Below are positions 23,616 through 34,388 of a stretch of 64,000 nucleotides of DNA, in pieces. The notes beneath the pieces are model-generated. The model had not been told where the DNA came from. It saw nothing but the letters and a program-made list of their open reading frames with translations, and ran no database searches. Location of the stretch: assembly GCA_900169235.1 (NCBI GenBank), contig FWCC01000345.1:22715-86714 (forward strand), in the 5' to 3' direction. Origin of the DNA: Zarea fungicola (taxonomy: Eukaryota; Ascomycota; Sordariomycetes; Hypocreales; Cordycipitaceae). The position numbers were made by a program, and so were the translations under genes. Each line of letters begins with the position of its first letter. The stretch's first letter is position 1.

Positions 23616-25178
23616 TCATCGGCCTTTGGTACTGGCAAAGAGGTCGGGAAAGTGTTCCTTGGCATATTGTTCGCAGGCTTTTGCAGGCTTGCCAACCTTT
23701 TGACCAATAACCTTCCACTTGTTGTTTTCGTAGTCTTTGATTGCGTTCAAGAGTGCCTGGCTTTCGTCTTCTGCAAACTCGGCATAATGCATATCCTGTA
23801 CAAGTGTTGTTAGTGAGTAAAAAATTGTGACCGACATGGCATCAAAGGGCAAGAGCAGACAAACCTTGTACCAATGCTTCTTGACGGAACCTTCGGTTCT
23901 CGTAGGAAACGTCTTGGCAATCTCGGCCCAACTATTGCCAGCGTCACGCATTTGCTTGAGGCGCAATTCTTCCTGGGGCGTCCAGGGCGTGTTTGTTCTG
24001 CTCTTCTTGGCGGGGGGTTGTGAAGGCGTGGCGGTGCCATCTTCGACGGGAGCCGGCGCGACTGGAGGGGCTGCGGATTGAGCAGTCGCGGGCGTCGGGG
24101 CCGAGGCCAGACCGGGGGCGACGGCAGGGACAGCGACTGGGGTAGCAGGCGAGGGCGCCGCGCCGGGGGCGGGTCGTTTGTTGCGCTGGCGACTGGGCTG
24201 GGGTGTGGGAGTCGGGGTTTGCTGCTGGGATGAGGGCCCCGACGGTGGTTGTTGCTGCTGGGGAGGGACGTTCATGGGCGGCTGGACGGGCGTAGGATGC
24301 TGCGAGTGTGGTGGCATGCCGGGCTGAGTAGGGTAGGGAAAGTCGATGCGCTCGTTGCGCCTAGCCGCCATGTCGGTTGGCGGGTAGGGATTGTTGCTAT
24401 CGAAGGATGTTGGATTAGCGTTTTATGTTGACCGGTTTTGGGAGAGCAAGGCGCAATATAACAGTGACTGCAAGACAGAGAGAGACAAAGGGAAAAGGGG
24501 ATACGGAAAAGTAAAAGAGGCAAGACGTGGTATATCACTGTGTATGTAGTGGTCGCAAAACGTATCAGGTTGGTGGGAGTTGACTGCTAGCAGCAATGAC
24601 ATTGTACAAGTGACGCGCCAAGTGATGGGCAAGATATATCAAGAAAGGGTGCAGGATGCCGGCCGGGGCAATCGCAACGCAGCGCAGCGCAGGCAGGTAG
24701 CGTAGCGTTTGACATCAGGCCAGGCATGGATCTGTCGGGGGTCATGGCCGTTGGGGAGCGAGCGGGCCGTCATACAGAAAGCTCCTGAGAGCTGGTACAG
24801 GAATTGGGCAACAGCCAGCCAGACAGGCCGACGGCCAGGCAAGGCCATGTTGACAATGCCTGCATACGTCGCATAGGACGCATGTTTTTCGGAGGAAAAC
24901 GAGGCTGGCAGCTGCCGGTCAGGGGGGGGAGATGGGCAGTACGGAGGTACAGACGGGGAGAGAAAGAGGGACAAGGGAGATGAAGGGGAGGGGAGAAAGA
25001 GGAAGCTGGGGAGGACGAGGGAACAAGGACACAAGAGTACAAGAGTACGACAAGACGGCAAGGGCAGTAAGAAAATGACAAGAGGACAGACAGGGGCAAC
25101 TTACTGCATGACATTGGGCTGGTGGGTAGAGTTTGAGTAGACATACTCGGGCACGGGGCCGACTTGCCACTGCTCCAT
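23616..25178 (-). CDS. Two-repeat SANT/Myb DNA-binding protein
   Basis: Exons on the minus strand 25178-25105, 24396-23865 and 23795-23616, 261 aa. The first exon encodes MEQWQVGPVPEYVYSNST and ends in a GTAAGT donor; a 708-nt intron follows, and the CGATAG acceptor restores the frame into the second exon. Without it the gene would start at 24371. The middle is Pro/Gln/Ala-rich (QQQQPP, repeated AP). Two SANT-like repeats close the protein: PWTPQEELRLKQMRDAGNSW to VKKHWYKD, and FAEDESQALLNAIKDYENNK to CEQYAKEHF. This suggests a nuclear DNA- or histone-binding regulator. The long intron is full of low-complexity sequence and could carry leader regulation. Confidence 0.72.
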
Positions 25179-25649
25179 GATGTCGGGGCGGGCGGACTGG
25201 AGAGGAGAAGAAGAATGGTTAGTAGGGAGCAATCAAAGAAAGGCACGCAAGACGCGGTGGAATCTGAAATGAAAGCTGCGCTGCAAAGCAAAGCAATGCG
25301 GTGCAAACGCGCTGTGTACGTCGTGATGGCTTGGCGAGTGGTGGGGGAGTTGTAGCAGATAGACAGGATGATTGTACACGAGGCGACACTAGGGGAGGTG
25401 TTGGTACTGCGCGCGACCACACGTTTCGTCTTTTTTTCCTCGTTATTTTTTCTGCTCGTCTTGTCGGTTTGCTGCATGTAGAGAATCTTGTTTCTGCAAT
25501 GCGATGCGACCAAGGAATTGGTAGAGATGAGTGCGCGCGCGGTCGCAGTCTCTGTCGCGGTCGCTGTCGCTATTACAATCGGGCGCAAACAGATGACGAT
25601 GACGACGGTGGTAGTATCAAGGCGGGCTTCGGCAGCGCAAGGATGCAGT

Positions 25650-25685
25650 AGGTTGAGCAGGTTGAGCAGGCTGAGCAGGTTGAGC
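25650..25685. repeat. 9-bp tandem repeat, 4 copies
   Basis: AGGTTGAGC is repeated four times head to tail; the third copy reads AGGCTGAGC. It lies in the upstream region of the minus-strand SANT gene. Probably a simple minisatellite. Confidence 0.8.
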
Positions 25686-28241
25686 CGCGTCTTGTTCTTT
25701 TTCGGCGTAGTCGTACAGGCTCAAAAGAGAAAAGGTGACGACATGACGGATGCGGATCACGGTTGCCGGGCGTCGTTTTCCTTTTCTTGTATTTGCGTGG
25801 CGCGGGGAAGAGCTTCTCTTGGTTTGCTGCTCGGGGGGCGCAATGGTTCCTGGCGTCGATCGGGTTGCGGGTTTGTGCATTTTTTAATGAAGACGTGGGG
25901 CGGCGGCGCGCGCGACATGAAGAGACGAAGCAAGGGGGTTTGGTTTTTTTTTTCGGTGGCCACGCGCAGAAAAGAGGCAAAACGGCGCAGATGCTTGTTT
26001 GTCGTCTCCAAGGGGGGGGGAGTCGCTCCAAGGAAAAGGAAAAGAGTGTAATAAAAATATGGCAAGGAAGCGCAAAACTTACATTAGATTGGGGATAGAT
26101 GGAGGAGATGAAAACAGAGAGTGGCCTGCAATGGAGAAGCAGCGAGACCAGGGTAAAAGAAAAGAAACCGAGTGGCCCGTATGGACTGAAGAGCAAGAGC
26201 CAGGCAATGAGAGAGAATGGCGACGCAAGGCCGAAGAGACTGGGAGGCGATGCGCGACTGGACGACTGGACGAGCGGTGGCTGGGGATTGGCGAGCTCTG
26301 GGTGGGAGCTGGGAGCTCTAGAGGCAAATGATGCGCTGAGCTTCAAGACGGACTGGGGAACGCTTTTCTTGACGCCACACTCGGTTCACTGTGTTTGCAA
26401 CGGTGGCGCAGCAAGAAGAAAAAAAAGAAGAAAGAGAAAAGAAGAAGAACTCTGTGAATTGTTAGTCTTTGCAAGTTTCTCTTTCAACTATGCTCTGTGG
26501 TTTGGTGTGTCATGGTAGCGTCGTCACTCTCTTCTCTCTAGTGTGGCTGTGACTCTTGCTTCCCAAATAACAAAAGTGGCTGGGGGCACTCGCCCACTGC
26601 CACCAGCCAAACACGACCATGACACGAACATGACCCAAGAGGGGGAGGGAGAAGAAGGGGGAGGCGAATCAGATCATGTCGAGGGAGCGCCCAAGAAGCA
26701 CAAGAAGAAATCATGAAAAGCTACCATCGGCAAGAAAAATCACACACGTACCTGATGACTGATGCGGATGAATAGTTGGACAAGAAACAATATACCACAA
26801 TGGGCGTTTGTTTGAATCGCCCTCGTCGTCGTCTCCTTGTCTGTCGCTGTCGCGATGCAGTCACTCACTGATCAGTGGGACCCCGGGGGAGCAAAAGCCG
26901 GCAGTAGAGCCTGTAGGGACCAGGTGAAGGGTGTGTGGCACTGAGAGCAGCACTCAAAGTACCAGAGACAGCAGGTTGCGATGGTGGAGGAGTAAAAGTA
27001 CCTCGAGCACAAGTCACTCGCACGAGGCCTTGGGGTTAGTCTCGACAGGCAGCTGGAGCCAGAGCAGGTCACTCGACTTTGGCCGAGTAAACAGTTGGTA
27101 GAGTTTGCAGGGAGAAATGTAGGGAGGTTGGGGACTGGCCAAGTACACATACAACCTTGTGCCTGCAGTGGGGCCACCGGGTGGCTGGGGTCAGTCTGCA
27201 CTGTACACGCACACTGTAAGCTCTCTGCTTTGTATGCTGCATCTACACAGTGCCGCCCTTGAGCGCCATTCTGCATCAACCATCAACCCAATGCACCCCG
27301 CGCTCAGACCACTTCAGCCCACAATGGAGCAGCAAGTCCGTATCTGGTACTTGTGGCTTTCCACTGCCGGCTCTTCTTGCCCATTCAAAACCCATTGAAA
27401 AAAAGATATAAATAAAATAAATAAAATAAAATGCAATGGAGATAATAAACAGACCTTCTTTAATCCCTAGAGAGTATTCCGTATACTCCGTACTCCGTAG
27501 AGTAAACGCTCTCCCTGTTCTCATCCAGTTCCCTCCCCCAGACAAGACATTCCCACTCAAAAGGCGCATGTGCCAGTGGTTGTAGAGTCCGACCGCCACG
27601 GCTGGCAACCCGCGCGCCAGTCGCAATGGCAATTCTAAAAGAAAATAAATAAAAAATAAAAAATAAAAAAGGGACGGATCATTTGTTTCTTTTCCATTCG
27701 TAGCCGCCCTACTTTCATCCCAAACTCTATCCTACCCGGTATCGATACTGTCCGTACCAATACCTCCATCGCGTCGGCCTGATCCGCGCTACCGAGCCTG
27801 CCAGGGTACGTACCTACCTACCTGCCTGCCTGCAACAAGTGTACGCATGTACAATACATGCTGCCCAGACTAGCGCCCCGTCTCCGGTACCTCCCCGGCA
27901 CTCGTCCTCCTCCATCACTCTCCCTGCATCCAACCATCTGCCATGTATCCGATACAACCTCCATGTCCCATCCTGTACATCCTGTACGCACCCTGTTCAG
28001 AAAAGAACATGATGCCCGCCAACGCCAAACGAACAATCAATCGCCCGCCCCCACAGCTCTCAAGCGTCCGCTACTTGCTGACCGTGTACCTCGCTCTGGT
28101 CGGATGACTCCGAACTTGTATCCATCAGGCCGCAGCCTTTTTTTAGACTTTATACCGAGTATTATACCCAAGACATGTTCAATGACACCTTGTACAGACC
28201 AAACCCATCCAATGGCTTCAACCGTCGACGTTGCTCTTTGC

Positions 28242-28267
28242 CCATCCATCCATCCATCCATCCATCC
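28242..28267. repeat. (CATC)n microsatellite
   Basis: A run of about six CATC units. Similar shorter CATC and CCTG/CCTA tracts lie at 27812-27835. Useful as a length-polymorphism marker; no function implied. Confidence 0.85.
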
Positions 28268-31200
28268 CATGGCTTGACCCGTTGCCGCTGATGAAGACGC
28301 CATGCGCCTCGTCTTTGTCATAATAGCCATTGTATTTACTATTAGGCCCATATTTCCCCCCTAAAGGATTATTTCCTGCACACGCACAGTCCCCCAAGTA
28401 ACACTGCCTCAGTGCAGGCGGGCCAGAAACAAGCTGCACTAGACTGTTGACACGTGAAGAAAAGAACGGCATGCATCACCGCTGCATCACCACTGCATCC
28501 AATTGTAGTTGACAGAAGGAGTCTTTGCAGCAAGAACTAATATAAATGCTCTCATGCTGTTATAATCACTCTACTTGCCTTTGGCAAGCTTGCGTTGGCT
28601 CTTTCGCTGAGCCGCAACGCTGCTGTAGGGTAGCCCAACACTCCTACCAACATTCCAACCCAAACATGATGCAAACAAACACAAGATGATTTCATACATT
28701 TCATCTCTACTTGCTTTCCCGTCTCTCTATTCCCAATTCCATCCATCCACATGAGCCAATCCCAAACATACTGCTCTCTGCTATTATACCGCCACTTGGA
28801 CCGCGACATCCCCCAAACGCTGCTCAAACTGCTTGAAACGCCTCGACCCCTACTCTTCATGCCAAACGAACGCTCTTCACACGGCCCCCCAATCCTCCAG
28901 ACCCTGCTCCATACACCGCACACCATCCTCACATCCCATTGGTCTCCCCAACCGTGCAAGGCTTGGGTGATTTCACGGGGCCATGATAAGAACAGACAAT
29001 AAACCACTGGCTAATCCCCGATGCAAAGCCTCGATCGGAATGTCTCTGTCCCGGCCGCCAACTGACCCCGTGTTGCCTCGAGATCGTCTGGTCTCTCCAA
29101 GCTCCGCAAAACAAGCTCACCGCATCACCTGCTCATGCCCATGAAACTGCCTCCAACAAACTTGCCAGCCAATATCTCGGCACAACATGGTATACTAAAC
29201 CATCCCGTCGGGGCTCACCACGGGACATGTTCAGACCGACTTGTCCCTAGACGAATAAGCGACAGACCATCTGAACAAGTTTCCCAATACACAAATCTTA
29301 CCCGGGGTAACTATCCCAAAGGCCGGCCATCCCGACACGATCAACATCTTCAACACCCCCCCATAATGGGTGTTGCCTTGACAGAAGTAGTCGTCGATGG
29401 CCTTGAAACCGCAATTAAAATTGACGTCAGAATCCTATGCAAAGCAAGCCACGCAGATGGACCAGAAACCATACACCACCAAAACTGCTTGCTCAAAGTT
29501 TTAGCTGGTGGCTTTTAATTTTTTACGTTTTTGACAAGAGTCGAAACACATTGGCATGGAACAAATTAGATACTGCCGGAGCTGTCTGAGCCGGCGGGAT
29601 TGATTTCCCATAAAGTTGCCGATAGTTGTTGGACTGTCGACTACCCACCAACAACTGATGGCGCCCAAGAAAGGCCTCGTCAAGTTGACCAAAAAATCAT
29701 GCTGCCTCCAACCTTGCCAGATGCCCTGAGCAAACAATTAAAAGAAAAGTATATGAGACGCGTCAAATTAGTGTGCTGTGTCGCCTCTCTTTATCAAAAC
29801 TCATCCGTTGATCACGTCGACGACAAATTTCTTACTCCAAACGTAACCATTCCTTGGAGTATCTGCTCGTGATGCCCACGCCTCTCAATTCAGCTACCAG
29901 CACTCTGTACTCTGTAAATAAAAAGTAAAAGCGCGCGCAATCAATCCATGCCGTACCCACCTATAACTGCTGTCGAAAATTATTAATTGACAACAAGGCG
30001 ATGGTAATTTATAGTGCCTTAGTTCGGTTTCAACACACCATCCCTGTCGGTCCCCTTTGTGGCGCAGGGATACTTGAGTTTCATGCCAAAAAATAACAAG
30101 AAGCAAAAACAATGCAGCAGAAAATCGACCCAGAAAAATGGCCAGGGACCGAATTTTGACAGGTGAGATATAGATTGCAAAAGTTTCTATTTACAGTCCG
30201 CAACAAACTCCAGCACTTGTCTTTGCGTGGTCGACCGTACCAGTACCATGGCAATCGCCTTGCACAAATCCAACCAAAGAAGAAAGAATGAAGAAAGAAA
30301 AAAAAAAGATTAAAAACATCACTCAGTTCTCTCTTGTTTCCCTCATCATGATTACACTTTACACGAACAAATGAATCCACTCCACGAAACAGATCAGCCT
30401 CAACTGTATGCCCACATTTGTTCAAACCAAACAAACAGCCCCCAGCAACAGGGATCTTATGCTACAGGCACAGTATCGACTACCAACTCCCTGCGTGGGC
30501 GCCAGACCTCCAGCAGCAGAGACTGTCAAACCAGGCACGAACCCGCCTGGCTGGCTGCCCTGTCCGCTACTGGACCCAAGCTCCCCTGACGCCAACTACT
30601 GGTCCGCTACACAACCGACGCCGAAACGTTCAACTCTGGTGTCCTGTGGATCCTGGGGCAAGCAAACATCAACTAGTTACAAGCAATACTTTACTATTCG
30701 TTTTACTATTCGTTAGAGTTATTAGTAGATCAGATGCCAAGAAGCTCACGTCACAGTCTTGTTAACTTGCCAATCCAATGACAAAGGCGGCATGTCCCCA
30801 GGTGCAGTAGCACAACTGTAGGCGCCAGGTTTTTTTTTTTTTTAAATTGATAATTCCAACCAGCTTGCCAGAAAGAAAAGCATAGGCCTACAGCTAGTTA
30901 CCATTGCAGCAAGACTAATCCATATCTGCTTACCTGACCGATATGGCGGACGCCAGTCCAAGCGGGCAGTAGCTGGCCTTAATAGAATGCCACAAAATAA
31001 TAGCAGCAATTGGCCCGAGGTTCGACAATGTAGAAAACAAACAAGCCCTTGGCTTGTGGAAAAGTGAGATGGCCGCTGAATGCCGGCAGCGGGGCTGACG
31101 GTGAGCCCGACTTACCTTGCTTCGCCTGCCGTCCCTGGACAAGGCCGCATAATCGAAACGAGACTGGAATATGCCCACGCCGTTGCATTTTATGCAAAAG

Positions 31201-32205
31201 GAAAACCGCCTACGCAGGACACCGTCATCTCATAGCTGCCCTGCTCCAACAACTGCCAGATTCGTCCATTGTCGAAACTTTGCAACGCCCTCCAACCCAA
31301 AGACGGTCTGACCAGTGTGCCGTGTCAATTGTTACGAAACAAACACCGTCATCCGGCCATCTTTTATTCTCTCATCAACCGAACCGGACCAAACCTTGAG
31401 CCGTTCTGTCCAAGAAATGGAGCTTGGCACCGTCGCTAGCCCTGGGCTGGCCGGGACCAGGCCTGTAACAAGGCTAGATCTCATAGTTGACCAGGGGCTC
31501 CCCTTGATGCATGCAGGTACCAAGTTAGTTAGCTGGGCCGTGGCCCCTCCAAACATCAACACCCGCCAAGCTGTTTCTGCCTGCATCCATGGCATAATAC
31601 GCCAAAATAGGATCCACGGGGGGCTCTGTTCTGTTATATCATTGTCTTGTGTCCCCCAACACTAGTTCAGCCTCTGCTGATGTTGTTTTCTTTCCTTTTG
31701 GATTCTTCATTCCCTTTTCGACCATCTCGAGGCGCTGTTGTAAAAGCATCTCTTGTGTCTGCCAAACAGTTGTGCCTTTTTTGCTTTCATCGTTGCGTAT
31801 TACCTTTCCTTCCTTCAACCCTGCTTACGAGCGTACTTTCCTTTTACACTATTACATTCCTTTTATTCTTAATTTTTACCTTCTTTTTCCTGTCGACCAA
31901 CTGGATTGGCCGCCGACCTTTCTTTTTAATTACAATACGCAACTTTTGAAACAACAGTCAACTGCATCCAACTAATATCGATACCTTCCTTTTTCACTGG
32001 CACACACACCTGATTGCTTGGTACCCTGCTAATCACGACAAATCAAACCTACACGGCTACAACAGCACTGTTTCCACTAAACCATCAATTAATTGAAAGC
32101 ATCATTGGCCTGGCTGCCGATACATCAACATTATCCCCTACTTGAACTACTCGCTACAATCTTACGCCGATAGCCGTAATCGAGGTGACTCTGTCATTGG
32201 TGGAC

Positions 32206-33165
32206 ATGTCCCGAACACAAACTATTTCGCCTCATACCGTTGAGATGCAACAGACGCATGCAAGCAGGAATAAGAAGAATGCCATGACGGGTGGTGGCCG
32301 CGCATGGAGAGAGGACGAGGCAAGTTTAAAAATGGTTGTATAAAAGGCTGCTTTTGCTTTTGCTAACACACTTTGATAGGAGGCATACCTGCTCCGCACC
32401 CGGCTTCAGAAGATGCCGTATAAGCACATTGCCGCACATTTGAACAAGACCGAGCTTGCGTGTCGGCTGCACTATCACCAGCTTTCTCACGGAAGCAGTC
32501 GCCGCAAGCGCACCGCGTCGACGTCGTCTGGGTCCGACCAATCCCCAGTCATGACAGCATTGACTCCGAGTCCTCATCACGAGCGCATCGCCCGCTCCAT
32601 CTCACCGCCAAGCCGACACGACGGACGCTTCACCATGACGCCGCCTCCCCAGCACAACGATGTTCACCTTCCCAGTATCGTGGCCAACGGCTGCTCGCCG
32701 CACATGGCACCAATCCTGCCCAAGCCCGCCTCCATGGGCTTCAACTCGCGCGCCAGCTCGCCGCTGGGCTATGCCACCTCCCTCTCCGAGCCGCATACCA
32801 CCCAGCTCCCGCCCGTCTCCTTTCGCCGCGAGTCGTCGCTCCCCGTTGGCCCGTCGTCGCTTCGCCTGGATGGCGGCCTGCCGCTTCCCTCGTCATCCAC
32901 CCACACGCCCGCCCACGTGGACCTCAACCGCCTGCAATCCGTCTACGCCGCCCACCGCGATAAGTTCTGGGACCTCGTCGCCACAGAGTATGGGTCTACG
33001 CTCGCCCCTGCCACGCTCGAAAAGGCATGGAGGACGGGTCGCTGCTGCAGCCCTGCCTATGGCCCCCTTGCCAGTCCCAAGGAAGACGAAACAATGAGCA
33101 TGAGCCGAGCCATGGCGGCGTCACGAGACAAGACGAGAATATCTTCCCTCATTTCGACTGACTAG
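32206..33165 (+). CDS. SANT/Myb-like regulator with GC-AG intron
   Basis: Exons 32206-32319 and 32380-33165, 299 aa. The intron uses a GC donor (GAG|GCAAGT) with a GCTAAC branch site and GATAG acceptor; only this join links GRAWREDE to EAYLLRTRLQKMPYKHIAAH in frame, and the only nearby GT donor breaks the frame. The joined block, ending HLNKTELACRLHYHQLSHG, is a single Myb/SANT-type helix-turn-helix. The rest is Ser/Pro/His-rich and apparently disordered, with a second ordered-looking patch LNRLQSVYAAHRDKFWDLVA near residue 240. The gene has a long pyrimidine-rich leader. Probably a nuclear regulator; targets unknown. Confidence 0.75.
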
Positions 33166-34388
33166 AAAGAAATGCAAATGGTAACGGGGGGGTGGGCATT
33201 ATTGCAATTCTTGTGTGTTCGCGTTGTCATTTTCTTTTATCTTCTTCTTGCTTGCTTTGGGTGCGAAATAGTTCTTAATATGTACGGGGAGGCCTAGCTT
33301 GATTATAATGGGTTTTCTACTTTTTGACAGAGAGCGAGCGGGATTTTGTCATGCAAGGCGCCTTGGGAAAAACCTTTGTTCTGATTTTGATGAAACGGCT
33401 GAACGACTGAACACTGCCAAGACACAAATGGATCTTTCGACCTGTTTGTTTTTGGCTTGACCTTTGCATAAAATTGATTTACACTGGCGGTGGTGGCACT
33501 ATTTTATTTATTCTTCCTTTTTTTCGCAAAAAGATGCATCTTTCTGTGTGTAAAACGTCAACGTTGGTGAACAAGGCTATCGGTAAGCAGCCTGTAACAG
33601 CTTCAAGACATGCCATTGGTGCATCCTGAACACAGGCGCGAGCGTCTCGACACAAATGTTTCGAGCATGGTGCGACGAGGCACACGCTGTTTCAGATGGT
33701 GTAGGAGACACGGTAGAGTTATACGACCCTTGCATAAACTTGTGACTTGGTCTGAAGAACACAAAGGATGGATCTGGCCAGTAAGAAAGGAATTGAGTAA
33801 AGGCTAATTGCTACATCACAACTGAAAGAAGTCAATTGCCACGTCGGACAGAAGACCGCAGCTCACAGGAAATGTGGCGTGCAGTAAGCCTCCTCATTGC
33901 CGAGCGATGCCGGCAGCGATGGCCCAGGGCGCCGCGGGGAACAAATTACAGCACGGCCTACAGCCTCGAAAGTAGCCACTCACGTCGCTGGCATACAAGC
34001 TGACAATCGTCATAGTGGATGGGCCGGGTGCCGGGCTAATGCAAACCGGCGTGGATAGGAACGCCCGCCGGAGCTTCTAAATGCGGGGAGCTGTCCATGA
34101 TTCTCGCGGGGGAAGCTGCCCGCCTTTGCATTTATCTACCATCTTCATACGTAGCACGCAGGACTTGCTTCTTCTGTGTCATTTATAATTGGGATTTGTG
34201 CTATATACTTTCCCTTTTACTGAGTGGCTTCCAGTCTTGGTTCGGGCCAACCTCACCAGGACGCTACACACAAGTAATTAGAGACGACAGCAGCAAGCAA
34301 CGATTGCTTACGCAAAAGAAGCTGATTTTGCCCTCAATTAGATAATCAAGTCCAAAAACCAAAGAGCCAAAAGCGTACCGAAGCAAAC
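33166..34388. other. intergenic
   Basis: 3' flank of the SANT gene and promoter of the dihydroxy-acid dehydratase paralogue. No ORF with coding character. Confidence 0.5.

Larger units (their letters stand above)
25179..32205. other. 7-kb divergent gap between two SANT/Myb genes
   Basis: No protein-coding gene is convincing here. Long minus-strand frames at 24770-25588 and 25573-26346 are low complexity (poly-Ser/Pro/Ala) with no domain, and come from the purine/pyrimidine strand bias. Contents I can point to: a 9-bp tandem repeat at 25650, long GA-rich tracts at 25400-26460, AATAAA-rich tracts at 27408-27430 and 27640-27670, a (CATC)n microsatellite at 28242 and a pyrimidine-rich leader at 31650-31980. 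Both flanking genes probably have long 5' leaders; GTACGT/GTAAGT donors on the minus strand near 26079 and 26752 fit 5'-UTR introns. Unannotated non-coding transcripts are possible. Confidence 0.5.

Noticed and set aside
23796..23864. In-frame 23-codon segment in the SANT gene
   Set aside because: Bounded by GTTTGT and a TACAG acceptor between the two SANT repeats, so treated as an intron.
24770..25588. 272-codon minus-strand frame
   Set aside because: Ser/Pro/Leu low-complexity translation with no domain, overlapping the long intron and first exon of the SANT gene in another frame.
25573..26346. 257-codon minus-strand frame
   Set aside because: Composition follows the GA/CT strand bias of the region; no conserved block. 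More likely transcribed leader or intron.
27276..29518. Several 70-150 codon frames on both strands
   Set aside because: Overlapping frames on both strands, low-complexity or Cys/Trp-rich translations, no domains or splice pattern.
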